The notes beneath the pieces are model-generated. The model was not told the DNA's origin. It made no database searches and saw only the letters and a program-made list of their open reading frames with translations. Shown here piece by piece: positions 53,966 through 62,200 of a DNA stretch of 64,000 nucleotides. Source of the DNA: Streptomyces sp. NRRL S-646 (GTDB lineage: Bacteria; Actinomycetota; Actinomycetes; Streptomycetales; Streptomycetaceae); NCBI RefSeq assembly GCF_000720765.1, contig NZ_JODC01000005.1:682001-746000 (forward strand). Reading direction: 5' to 3'. A program made the translations under genes and the position numbers. How positions within the stretch are numbered: position 1 is the stretch's first letter; every line of letters begins with the position of its first letter.

Positions 53966-54553
53966 ATGACTGACACGACCCTCGACCTCGGACCCCAGAC
54001 CCGCGTCATCGCACGGCTTGCGGAGGGCGTGAGCGACGAGCAGCTGGCGGACGCGACGCCCTGTCCGGGCTGCGCGGTGCGCAACATGCTGGGCCATCTG
54101 CTAGGACTGTCCGTCGCCTTCCGCGACGCGGCCCGCAAGGACCTGGGCGTCACGACGAACACCGCCCCGGAAGCCGCCGCACCCGACATCGGCCCCGGCT
54201 GGCGCGTGGAGCTCCCGAAGGTCCTGGACGAACTCGCCGACGCCTGGCGGGACCCGGCCGCCTGGACCGGCATGACCCGCGCGGGCGGCGTGGATCTCCC
54301 CGGCGAGGTCGCCGCTGTCGTCGCCGTCGACGAGCTCGTGATCCACGGCTGGGACCTGGCCCGCGCCACCGGCCAGGACTACACCCCCGACCCGGCCGCG
54401 CTGCAGGCCTCGCACGACTTCCTGCTGGCCGCGGCGAACGACCCGAGCCGGGGCGGCGGCATCTTCGGGCCCGTGGTGCCGGTACCGCCGCAGGCTCCGC
54501 TGCTCGAACGGGCGGTGGGGCTGAGCGGGCGCGACCCCGGCTGGACGCCGTAG
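53966..54553 (+). CDS. TIGR03086-type metal-binding protein (DinB/MDMPI-like)
   Basis: 195 residues, four-helix DinB-like fold with N-terminal mycothiol-dependent maleylpyruvate isomerase features: TPCPGCAVRNMLGHLLGL (metal-site His) and AVDELVIHGWDLARATGQ (second His). This family is common in mycothiol-producing actinobacteria; members are mostly uncharacterised thiol-dependent enzymes. ATG 53966 with GAGGAGC upstream. Followed by a strong terminator. Confidence 0.82.
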   Translation: MTDTTLDLGPQTRVIARLAEGVSDEQLADATPCPGCAVRNMLGHLLGLSVAFRDAARKDLGVTTNTAPEAAAPDIGPGWRVELPKVLDELADAWRDPAAWTGMTRAGGVDLPGEVAAVVAVDELVIHGWDLARATGQDYTPDPAALQASHDFLLAAANDPSRGGGIFGPVVPVPPQAPLLERAVGLSGRDPGWTP

Positions 54554-54570
54554 AGGACGTGGCATCGGTG

Positions 54571-54608
54571 CCGGGGGCGTCCAGCGCAACCCGCTGAACC
54601 GCCCCCGG
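54571..54608 (+). terminator. Terminator after the DinB-like gene
   Basis: Stem CCGGGGGCG (54571-54579) with CGCCCCCGG (54600-54608), extended inside by CAGCG (54582-54586) and CGCTG (54592-54596). Confidence 0.8.
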
Positions 54609-54712
54609 TCGCCACCTGGGCAACCCCAACTTCCTTTGTCAGAAGCATTGACGAAACATGCGCCCACTCCTACCTTCAACGCGTCGTACTTCGTACGTCA
54701 TATATGAGACGC

Positions 54713-54754
54713 GATACGCGAGATCAGATACCCGAGATCTGATACGTGACTTCC
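54713..54754 (+). promoter_or_regulatory. Three 14-bp direct repeats ahead of GntR gene
   Basis: GATACGCGAGATCA, GATACCCGAGATCT and GATACGTGACTTCC follow head to tail (54713, 54727, 54741). Within them ATCAGAT (54723-54729) and ATCTGAT (54737-54743) form a palindrome, and TCATATATGA (54698-54707) is a perfect palindrome just upstream. Probably the binding array of the GntR regulator that starts at 54766. Confidence 0.6.
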
Positions 54755-54765
54755 GAGAGGCGCGC

Positions 54766-55434
54766 ATGACCTCTGTGCCCACCCCGATCCCGTCCCGCAC
54801 GCAGTACGTGCTGGACGCGATCAAACACCGCATCCTCACCGGCCAGTTGACGCCGGGCCAGGCCCTGGTCGAGACCGAGCTCGCCGCACAGTTCGGGGTG
54901 TCCAAGACCCCCGTGCGCGAGGCGCTCAAGACCCTGGCCGGCACCGGGCTCGTCGTGATGAGCCAGTACAAGGGCGTCACGGTGCGCATGGTGGACGCGG
55001 ACATGGCGCGCGAGGTGTACGACGTGCGGCTGCTGCTGGAGCCCGAGGCGCTCAGGCGGGCGGTGCGGCGAGGAGCCTCACTCGACTCCGCACGCACCGC
55101 GCTGACCAGGGCCGACGACGCCACCGACACCGCCGAACGGTCCCTCGCCAACCGGGAGTTCCACCGCGCCCTGTACCTGCCCTGCGGCAACCCGCTGCTC
55201 GGCCGCATGCTCGACGAGGTCCGCGACCAGGCGGCCCTCGTCTCCGCCGTGGCCTGGGCTGCCTCACCCTCCTGGGAGCGGGAGGCCGGCGAGCACCGGG
55301 AGATCCTGCGTCTCGCCCTGGAGGGCGACGCCGACGGTGCGGCACGCGCCCTGCACGCCCATATCGCGTCCTTCGTCGAGCGAGCGTTCCCCCAGGCAAC
55401 CGACCAGGCAGCGAACCAGGAAGGCACCGCATGA
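54766..55434 (+). CDS. GntR-family (FCD type) regulator of the sugar-acid genes
   Basis: 222 residues: winged helix (YVLDAIKHRILTGQLTPGQALVETELAAQFGVSKTPVREALKTLAGTGLVV, about 14-64), then a helical FCD domain with metal-type His (NREFHRALY, EHREIL). It overlaps the next gene by 4 bases, so it is first gene of the sugar-acid operon and probably regulates itself. ATG 54766 with GAGAGG upstream. Confidence 0.88.
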   Translation: MTSVPTPIPSRTQYVLDAIKHRILTGQLTPGQALVETELAAQFGVSKTPVREALKTLAGTGLVVMSQYKGVTVRMVDADMAREVYDVRLLLEPEALRRAVRRGASLDSARTALTRADDATDTAERSLANREFHRALYLPCGNPLLGRMLDEVRDQAALVSAVAWAASPSWEREAGEHREILRLALEGDADGAARALHAHIASFVERAFPQATDQAANQEGTA

Positions 55435-56342
55435 GCAGCGTGGCGTTCGAGACCCAACGGGCGGCCCTGGCCGACGTGGTGGCGATCCCGGTGACCCCGT
55501 TCGCCGAGGACGGCACCGTCGACCAGGACGCCCACCGGGCCCTGCTGCGTCGGCTGGTCGAGGGCGGTATCGGCATCCTCACCCCCAACGGAAACACCGG
55601 CGAGTTCTACGCCCTCGCCCCCGAAGAGCGCCGTCTCGTCACGGAATTGACCATCGAGGAGACCGGCGACCGCGCCGCGATCCTCGTCGGCGTCGGCCAC
55701 GACCTGCCCACCGCCATCGCCTCCGCACGGCACGCCCGCGAGCACGGCGCCCAGATGGTGATGGTCCATCAGCCCGTCCACCCGTACGTCTCCCAGGGCG
55801 GCTGGGCCGACTACCACCGCGCCATCGCCGAGGCCGTCCCCGAACTGGGCGTCGTCCCCTACATCCGCAACGCCCAGCTGGCCGGCGCCCGCCTCGCCGA
55901 ACTCGCCGACGCCTGCCCGAACGTCATCGGCGTCAAGTACGCCGTCCCGGACGCCGCCAGGTTCGCCGCCTTCGCACGGGACGCGGGGCTCGACCGCTTC
56001 GTGTGGGTCGCCGGTCTCGCCGAGCCCTACGCGCCCTCCTACTTCTCCGGGGGCGCCACCGGCTTCACCTCCGGACTCGTGAACGTCGCCCCGTCCGTCT
56101 CGCTGAACATGATCGAAGCGCTTCGATTCGGCGACTACCCGGCCGCCATGAAGGTCTGGGAGCAGATCCGCCGCTTCGAGGAACTCCGCGCGGCGCACGG
56201 CTCCGCCAACAACGTCACCGTCGTCAAGGAGGCCCTCGCCTCCCTCGGCCTGTGCCGCCGCGACGTCCGCCCGCCGAGCAGCACCCTTTCCGAGGACGAG
56301 CGCGCCGAGGTCGCCGCCATAGCCGCCGGATGGTCGATATGA
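55431..56342 (+). CDS. DapA-superfamily 2-keto-3-deoxy sugar acid dehydratase/aldolase
   Basis: 303 residues, TIM barrel of the dihydrodipicolinate synthase superfamily: VAIPVTPFAEDGTVD, LTPNGNTGEFYAL, Tyr in GVVPYIRNAQ and Schiff-base Lys in NVIGVKYAVPD. Not DapA itself, which is at 27205-28095. Next to an IlvD/Edd dehydratase, it is most likely a 2-keto-3-deoxy-pentonate dehydratase or KDG/KDPG-type aldolase. ATGA overlaps on both sides. Confidence 0.85.
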   Translation: MSSVAFETQRAALADVVAIPVTPFAEDGTVDQDAHRALLRRLVEGGIGILTPNGNTGEFYALAPEERRLVTELTIEETGDRAAILVGVGHDLPTAIASARHAREHGAQMVMVHQPVHPYVSQGGWADYHRAIAEAVPELGVVPYIRNAQLAGARLAELADACPNVIGVKYAVPDAARFAAFARDAGLDRFVWVAGLAEPYAPSYFSGGATGFTSGLVNVAPSVSLNMIEALRFGDYPAAMKVWEQIRRFEELRAAHGSANNVTVVKEALASLGLCRRDVRPPSSTLSEDERAEVAAIAAGWSI

Positions 56343-58069
56343 CCGACAGAATGCGTCCCGAGGAACTCAGAAGCCATCAGTGGTACGGCACCGAGGGCCG
56401 GCTGCGCACCTGGTCGCACAACGCCCGTATGCGCCAGCTGGGTTACGAGGGGGAGGAGTACCGGGGCCGCCCGGCGATCGCCGTCCTCAACACCTGGTCC
56501 GACATCAACCCCTGCCATGTCCATCTGCGCGAGCGGGCCGAGGCGGTCAAGCGGGGCGTGTGGCAGGCCGGTGGCTTCCCGCTCGAGTTCCCCGTCGCCA
56601 CGCTCTCGGAGACCTACCAGAAGCCCACCCCGATGCTCTACCGCAACCTCCTCGCGATGGAGACGGAGGAGCTGCTGCGGTCGTATCCGGTGGACGCCGC
56701 GGTGCTGCTCGGCGGCTGCGACAAGTCGACGCCGGCTTTGCTCATGGGCGCGGCCTCGGCCGACGTGCCGTCGGTCTTCGTGCCCGCGGGACCTATGCTG
56801 CCGGGGCACTGGCGCGGTGAGACCCTCGGGTCCGGCACCGACATGTGGAAGTACTGGGACGAGCACCGCGCGGGCAACATCACGGACTGCGAACTGCGGG
56901 AGCTGCAGGGCGGGTTGGCGCGATCGCCCGGTCACTGCATGACCATGGGGACGGCGTCCACGATGACCGCGGCCGCCGAAGTCCTCGGTATGACGCTGCC
57001 GGGCGCCTCCTCGGTCCCCGCCGTCGACTCCGGGCACGAGCGGATGGCCGCCGCCTCCGGCCGCCGCGCCGTGGACCTCGCCTGGACCGGGCTAAAGCCG
57101 TCCGGGATCCTCACCCGTGAGGCCTTCGAGGACGCCGTCACCACGGTGCTCGGGCTCGGCGGCTCCACCAACGCGGTCATCCATCTGATCGCGATGGCGG
57201 GCCGCTGCCAAGTCCCGCTCACCCTCGACGACTTCGACCGCATCGCGCGTACCGTGCCGGTGCTGGCCAACGTCCGTCCCGGCGGACAGACGTACCTCAT
57301 GGAGGACTTCTACTTCGCCGGCGGCCTGCCCGCCTTCCTCTCGCGGATCACCGACCTGCTGCACCTGGACCGGCCGACGGTCAACGGCACCCTGGGCGAA
57401 CAGATCGAGGGCGCCGTCGTCCACGACGACGACGTCATCCGCACCCGCGAGAACCCCGTCGCCGCCGAGGGCGGAGTCGCCGTCCTGCGCGGCAACCTCT
57501 GCCCCGACGGCGCCGTCATCAAGCACATCTCCGCCGAACAGCACCTGCTCAAGCACACCGGCCCCGCGGTCGTCTTCGACGACTACAAGTCCATGCAACG
57601 CACCATCAACGACCCGGAGTTGCACATCACCGCCGACAGCGTGCTGGTGCTGCGCAACGCCGGACCCAAGGGCGGCCCGGGCATGCCCGAGTACGGCATG
57701 CTGCCCATCCCGGACCGCCTGCTCAAGCAGGGCGTGCGGGACATGGTCCGCATCTCCGACGCACGGATGAGCGGCACGAGTTACGGCGCGTGCGCGCTGC
57801 ACGTCGCGCCCGAGTCGTACGTCGGCGGACCTCTTGCACTCGTGCGGACGGGGGACTCGATCACCCTCGACGTCGAAGCGCGATCCCTCCAACTCAACGT
57901 CGACGACGAGGAGTTGGAGCGGCGCAGGGCGGAGTGGACGCCACCGCCCACCCGTTACGAGCGCGGCTACGGGGCGCTCTACAACGAACAGATCACCCAG
58001 GCAGACACAGGCTGCGACTTCAAGTTCCTGGCCAGGCAAGGCAAGGCCCCAGCCCCGTACGCCGGTTGA
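56339..58069 (+). CDS. IlvD/Edd-family sugar-acid dehydratase
   Basis: 576 residues. The start MRPEELRSHQWYGTEGRLR is like L-arabinonate/D-xylonate dehydratases rather than IlvD. Fe-S ligands are visible: Cys in DINPCHVHL, GGCDKSTPALLMG and SPGHCMTMGTASTM; also PDGAVIK and the C-terminal RISDARMSGTSYGACALHV. It dehydrates an aldonate to the 2-keto-3-deoxy acid used by the preceding enzyme. The substrate is not fixed by sequence. It is a client of the suf Fe-S machinery. Confidence 0.87.
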   Translation: MTDRMRPEELRSHQWYGTEGRLRTWSHNARMRQLGYEGEEYRGRPAIAVLNTWSDINPCHVHLRERAEAVKRGVWQAGGFPLEFPVATLSETYQKPTPMLYRNLLAMETEELLRSYPVDAAVLLGGCDKSTPALLMGAASADVPSVFVPAGPMLPGHWRGETLGSGTDMWKYWDEHRAGNITDCELRELQGGLARSPGHCMTMGTASTMTAAAEVLGMTLPGASSVPAVDSGHERMAAASGRRAVDLAWTGLKPSGILTREAFEDAVTTVLGLGGSTNAVIHLIAMAGRCQVPLTLDDFDRIARTVPVLANVRPGGQTYLMEDFYFAGGLPAFLSRITDLLHLDRPTVNGTLGEQIEGAVVHDDDVIRTRENPVAAEGGVAVLRGNLCPDGAVIKHISAEQHLLKHTGPAVVFDDYKSMQRTINDPELHITADSVLVLRNAGPKGGPGMPEYGMLPIPDRLLKQGVRDMVRISDARMSGTSYGACALHVAPESYVGGPLALVRTGDSITLDVEARSLQLNVDDEELERRRAEWTPPPTRYERGYGALYNEQITQADTGCDFKFLARQGKAPAPYAG

Positions 58070-58075
58070 CAGCAG

Positions 58076-58140
58076 CCCCGTAAGGGGCGCGGGGCTGTAT
58101 CGATATGCAGCTCCGCCGCGTGGGCGCGACAAGCCACATC
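58076..58140 (+). repeat. Dispersed repeat family A, copy 3, and a LacI-type palindrome downstream
   Basis: Family A elements GCCCCGTAAGGGGCGCGGGG, CTGTATCGATATGCAGCTCC and GCCGCGTGGGCGCGACAAGC lie 7 bases after the dehydratase stop. In the remaining gap (to 58267) GAAAGCGCTTC at 58213-58223 is a LacI/GalR-like palindrome about 45 bases before the permease gene. Confidence 0.75.
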
Positions 58141-58267
58141 ACACCCGCACTCGCCACACAACAGCAAGAGGCACCCTGTACCGCGAAATCCAGGCGGACC
58201 CCTGCACAACGAGAAAGCGCTTCCTGCACGCAGGAGCAAGGCCGCACCGAGAAACGGAGACCCGCTC

Positions 58268-59203
58268 ATGGCCCAAGCCGCAGCCGTGGCGAAACCGCCC
58301 GCGCCACCCCGGCGGCGCCGTGCCTCCGCCACCCCGCGCAGGCTGCCGTATCTGCTGATCGCCCCGGCGGCCCTGCTCATGCTGGGCTTCATCGCCTACC
58401 CGGTGATCAGCGTCTTCTACTACAGCCTGCAGAACTTCAACCCCACCAAGCCATGGCGGAACGGCTACGCGGGCTTCGACAACTTCGTCCAGATCTTCAC
58501 CAAGGACACCCAGTTCTGGGACACGCTGACCTTCAGCGCCAAGTGGGTCGTCGTCGAGGTGGGCCTGCAGCTGCTGTTCGGTCTCGCACTCGCCCTCATC
58601 GTCAACCAGACCTTCGTGGGGCGGGCGGTTGGCCGTGCGCTCGTCTTCTCCCCGTGGGCCGTGTCCGGTGTGCTGACCTCCGCGATCTGGGTGCTGCTCT
58701 ACAACTCCCAGACGGGCGTCACCCGTTACCTCGCCGACATGGGCATCGGCTCGTACGGCACCAGCTGGCTCTCGGACACCTCAACTGTCTTCCCGGCAGC
58801 GGTGGTTGCCGATCTCTGGCGCGGTGTCCCCTTCTTCGCGATCCTCATCCTCGCCGACCTGCAGTCCGTCTCGAAGGACCTTTACGAGGCCGCCGAGGTC
58901 GACGGCGCCAGCCGTGTCAAACAGTTCTGGCACATCACGCTGCCGCATCTGAAGGACGCGATCGTGCTGTCGACGCTGCTGCGCGCGGTGTGGGAGTTCA
59001 ACAACGTCGACCTGCTCTACACCCTCACCGGTGGCGGACCGGCGGGAGAGACCACCACCCTGCCCCTCTACATCGCCAACACCAGCGTGGACGCCCACAA
59101 CTTCGGCTACGCATCGGCCCTGACCACGGTGGCCTTCGTGATTCTGCTCTTCTGCTCGATCGTCTATCTGCGCCTGAGCAAGTTCGGAGGTGAGGAGAAG
59201 TGA
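58268..59203 (+). CDS. Sugar ABC transporter permease (MalF type)
   Basis: 311 residues, six membrane helices after a basic N-terminus (PRRRRASATPRRLPYLLIAPAA). EAA loop EAAEVDGASRVKQFWHITLPHLKD. No binding-protein gene lies nearby; one would be expected just upstream, where instead a family A repeat sits. GGAGA precedes ATG 58268. Overlaps the next gene by 4 bases. Confidence 0.92.
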   Translation: MAQAAAVAKPPAPPRRRRASATPRRLPYLLIAPAALLMLGFIAYPVISVFYYSLQNFNPTKPWRNGYAGFDNFVQIFTKDTQFWDTLTFSAKWVVVEVGLQLLFGLALALIVNQTFVGRAVGRALVFSPWAVSGVLTSAIWVLLYNSQTGVTRYLADMGIGSYGTSWLSDTSTVFPAAVVADLWRGVPFFAILILADLQSVSKDLYEAAEVDGASRVKQFWHITLPHLKDAIVLSTLLRAVWEFNNVDLLYTLTGGGPAGETTTLPLYIANTSVDAHNFGYASALTTVAFVILLFCSIVYLRLSKFGGEEK

Positions 59204-60084
59204 TCACCGAGATCGCACCCGCGCCGGAGCGCGTGGCCGCCGAGCCCGCCCGGCCGAGGAGGAAGCGCCGCGCCTGGGACGAGGTCCCCCGCCGGCAGAT
59301 CTACGTCCCCCTGTCGATCTACCTCCTCTTCACCCTGATCCCCTTCTACTGGATCCTCCTCTTCGCTCTGCGCCGGCCCGGCTCGACCTCGCTCGTGCCC
59401 TGGCCGATGACCTTCGAACACTTCGAGAAGGTCTGGAACGAGCGGGCCTTCGGCACCTACTTCCAGAACAGCGTGCTCGTCGGCATCGCCACCCTGGTGA
59501 TGACGACCTTGGTCGCGCTGGCCGGCGGCTACGCCCTCGCCCGGTTCAACTTCCGGATCAAGAAGGCCTTCATGCTGGCCCTGCTCTGCACGCAGTTCGT
59601 GCCGGGCGCGCTGCTCCTGGTGCCGCTGTTCGAGATCTTCGCCAACCTGCGGATGATCAACTCCCTCGTCAGTGTCATCATCGCCGAGACCGTCTTCCAG
59701 CTGCCGCTGTCGATGATCCTGATCAGCGGGTTCATCCGGAACGTGCCGTACTCGCTCGAAGAGGCCGCCTGGGTCGACGGCTGCGACCGGTTCACCGCCT
59801 TCCGTATTGTCGTACTCCCGCTGCTGCGGCCCGGGTTGATCGCCGTCGGCTCCTTCGCCTTCGTGCACGCCTGGAACCACTTCCTGTTCGCCCTGATGTT
59901 CCTGAGCGACCAGAGCAAGCAGACCATCCCTGTCGGTCTCAACACGCTGATGAGCGCGGACAGTGTCGACCTCGGCGCGCTCGCCGCGGGCGGCATCATC
60001 GCGGCCGTCCCCGTCGTGATCGTGTTCGCCTTCATCCAGAAGTGGCTGATCACTGGGTTCAGTGCGGGGGCGGTGAAGGGGTAA
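59200..60084 (+). CDS. Sugar ABC transporter permease (MalG type)
   Basis: 294 residues, six membrane helices, EAA loop EEAAWVDGCDRFTAFRIVVLPLLRPG, and the typical end WLITGFSAGAVKG. GTG 59200 overlaps the first permease. Its own stop (TAATG at 60082-60086) is immediately followed by the TnpB remnant, a probable deletion junction. Confidence 0.92.
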   Translation: MITEIAPAPERVAAEPARPRRKRRAWDEVPRRQIYVPLSIYLLFTLIPFYWILLFALRRPGSTSLVPWPMTFEHFEKVWNERAFGTYFQNSVLVGIATLVMTTLVALAGGYALARFNFRIKKAFMLALLCTQFVPGALLLVPLFEIFANLRMINSLVSVIIAETVFQLPLSMILISGFIRNVPYSLEEAAWVDGCDRFTAFRIVVLPLLRPGLIAVGSFAFVHAWNHFLFALMFLSDQSKQTIPVGLNTLMSADSVDLGALAAGGIIAAVPVVIVFAFIQKWLITGFSAGAVKG

Positions 60085-60353
60085 TGCGTCAACTCGTCGC
60101 ACCGCACATCGCACTTCAGGGTGGATTTGGGGACTGGGCCAGCGGTAGCCGAACCGTCGTCGCAAACGTGGCATCGTCCGACAACCTGTTTGCCGGTCCT
60201 ACTGCCGGGTGGGCGGGAAGTAACGCCTGTGGAGGCCCACGTAAGACCGCTCACTTCGGTGGGTGGCGAGGGCCTGCGAAGCAGGAACCCGCGGTGGTGC
60301 CACGTAGCGGCACGGACCAGAATCCACGGCTCCAGAGCCGCGGAGGACACCAA
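60084..60353 (+). mobile_element. IS200/IS605-family remnant: TnpB C-terminus and right end
   Basis: Translated from 60084 the frame gives SDNLFAGPTAGWAGSNACGG and PAKQEPAVVPRSGTDQNP, which resemble the extreme C-terminus of actinobacterial TnpB proteins (RNLLAAG-type helix, ACGG, then KQEP). It is followed by a right-end hairpin: GAATCC, stem CGGCTC (60327-60332), loop CA, GAGCCG (60335-60340), then GGAGGACACCAA, the layout of IS605-type right ends. The catalytic RuvC part and any TnpA are absent, so the element is dead. Confidence 0.65.
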
Positions 60354-60419
60354 AGGCTCAAGAAGTACCTGGCTGCGACTGGCCCGCGTACTCGGGACTC
60401 GGCAGAGTCCCACGGCAAA

Positions 60420-60448
60420 CCGGAGGAGGCCCGCGGGGCTTCCTCCGG
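60420..60448. other. Strong hairpin between IS remnant and pectate lyase fragment
   Basis: 13-bp stem with one G-U pair: CCGGAGGAGGCCC (60420-60432), loop GCG, GGGCTTCCTCCGG (60436-60448). It may be a terminator or part of a second element end. The region 60354-60465 holds nothing else recognisable. Confidence 0.6.
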
Positions 60449-60468
60449 GCAGGCCGAGCGCGTCACTC

Positions 60469-61058
60469 TGCCGGTCACCTACTTCGCCCGCAACTGCCTG
60501 CGCCACGACGGCCTGCTGGACATCACAGGCGGCTCCGACCTGGTCACCGTCTCCTGGAGCCGGTTCGCCGACCACGACAAGGCGATGCTGATCGGCAACA
60601 GCGACTCGGCGACCGGGGACCGCGGCAAACTGCGCGTGACCCTGCACCACAACCAGTTCGAGTCGATCGTCCAGCGTGCGCCCCGAGTCCGCTTCGGGCA
60701 GGTGCACGTCTACGACAACCGGTACGTCGTCCCCGAGGGGAGCGAATACCGCTACTCCCTCGGCGTCTCCACCGAGTCCGGCATCCACGCCGAGAACAAC
60801 GCCTTCCACACCCCGAGCCATGTCGAGGTCGCCGACCTCGTGAAGAGCTGGAACGGCACCGCCCTGCACCAGACCGGCACCCTCTTCAACGGCTACCCGG
60901 TGGACCTCCTGGCGATCTACAACGCCTACAACTCCGGCAGCGAGCGCGACCTCACGGCCGACGTCGGCTGGACGCCTACCCTGCACACAAAGTTCGACAG
61001 CGCCGAGGCGGCCGACCGAGAGGTGGCGCGCGGCGCGGGCGCGGGGAGGATCCCATGA
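60469..61058 (+). pseudogene. Pectate lyase (family 1), 5'-truncated
   Basis: About 195 residues of a family 1 pectate lyase (Pel/Amb superfamily): TYFARNCLRHDGLLDITGG, DLVTVSWSRFADHDKAMLIG, TLHHNQFESIVQRAPRVRFG with the conserved vWxD-derived RxPR core (Arg at RAPRVR catalytic), and VHVYDNRY. The N-terminal half, signal peptide and Ca-site aspartates are missing. It starts abruptly after the IS605 remnant. Its stop still overlaps the next gene by 4 bases, so translational coupling is retained. Almost certainly inactive. Confidence 0.85.
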
Positions 61059-62200
61059 GCACCGTAGACATCGTCCTGGCGGGCGCGCGCGGCCACGGCC
61101 GCTGGCACCTGGACAACATCCGCCGCCTCCAGGACAAGGGGATCGTACGGCTGGCAGGCATCTGCGAGCTGACCCCGCTGACCGGGGACGAGATCCCGGA
61201 CGGCCTCGGCACGCCCGAGCAGTCCGCGGACTTCGGCGCGCTCCTGGACTCCACCCGCGCCCGGATCGCCGTCGTCTGCACACCGATCCCCACCCACACC
61301 GACCTCGCGCTCACGGCCGCCGGCAAGGGCGTGCACCTGCTGTTGGAGAAGCCGCCCGCGCCGTCGTACGCCGAGTTCCGGCGGATGGCCGACGGGGTCG
61401 CCGAGGCGGGCGTGGTCTGCCAGATCGGCTTCCAGTCGCTGGGCTCGCACGCCGTCCCGGCGATCCTCGCGATGGTCGCCGAGGGCGCCGTCGGCGAGGT
61501 CGTCGGGGTCGGCGGGGCCGGTGCCTGGGTGCGGGCCGAGTCCTACTACCGGCGGGCTCCCTGGGCGGGCAAACGGCGCCTGAACGGCGTCGACGTGATC
61601 GACGGCGTGCTCACCAACCCCCTGGCGCACGCCGTGGCCACCGCGCTCGCCGTCAACGGCACCACACTCGCCGAGGACGTCACCGGCATCGAGCTCGAGC
61701 TGCTGCGCGCCAACGACATCGAGTCCGACGACACCTCCTGCGTCCGTGTCACCACCGCACAGGGCCGAAAGGTCACCGTCGCCGCGACCCTGTGCGCCGA
61801 GCGGGACGACGAGCCGTACGTCGTCGTGCACGGCACCCGCGGCCGGATCACCTTCTGGTACAAGCAGGACCGCGTCCTGCTCCAGCGCGCCGACCACGGC
61901 CCCGAGGAGTACGAGTACGGCCGCACCGACCTGCTGGAGAACCTGGTCGACCACCTCACCGACGGCGCCGACCTCCTGGTCACCCCGGACGCAACGGGCG
62001 CCTTCATGAAGGTCGTTGAAGCGATTCGGCAGGCCCCCGACCCGACCCCGCTGCCGGCCGGCGCCTGGCATCTGGTCCCCGACGAGGGCCGCAGGGTCGT
62101 GGACGGCATCGACGGACTCGTCGCGGCCGCCGCCGACACCCTCTCCCTCTACTCCGAGCTCGGCGCCACCTGGGCCCCACCGAAAGAGGTGAGCACCTGA
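61055..62200 (+). CDS. Gfo/Idh/MocA-family oxidoreductase
   Basis: 381 residues. Rossmann N-terminus (VDIVLAGARGHGRWHLDNIRRL), the EKPPAPS motif (the EKP of the family) and a C-terminal beta-sheet domain with the catalytic-type HAVATALAV. It would oxidise or epimerise a sugar using NAD(P). ATG 61055 overlaps the pectate lyase remnant. Part of the pectin/hemicellulose operon; could supply the missing sugar oxidation step. Confidence 0.85.
   Translation: MSTVDIVLAGARGHGRWHLDNIRRLQDKGIVRLAGICELTPLTGDEIPDGLGTPEQSADFGALLDSTRARIAVVCTPIPTHTDLALTAAGKGVHLLLEKPPAPSYAEFRRMADGVAEAGVVCQIGFQSLGSHAVPAILAMVAEGAVGEVVGVGGAGAWVRAESYYRRAPWAGKRRLNGVDVIDGVLTNPLAHAVATALAVNGTTLAEDVTGIELELLRANDIESDDTSCVRVTTAQGRKVTVAATLCAERDDEPYVVVHGTRGRITFWYKQDRVLLQRADHGPEEYEYGRTDLLENLVDHLTDGADLLVTPDATGAFMKVVEAIRQAPDPTPLPAGAWHLVPDEGRRVVDGIDGLVAAAADTLSLYSELGATWAPPKEVST

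Noticed and set aside
55337..56338. Upstream extension of the IlvD/Edd reading frame to about 910 codons
   Set aside because: The added part is Arg/Pro-rich shadow of the DapA-family gene; the ATG at 56339 overlaps the preceding stop and gives the family N-terminus.
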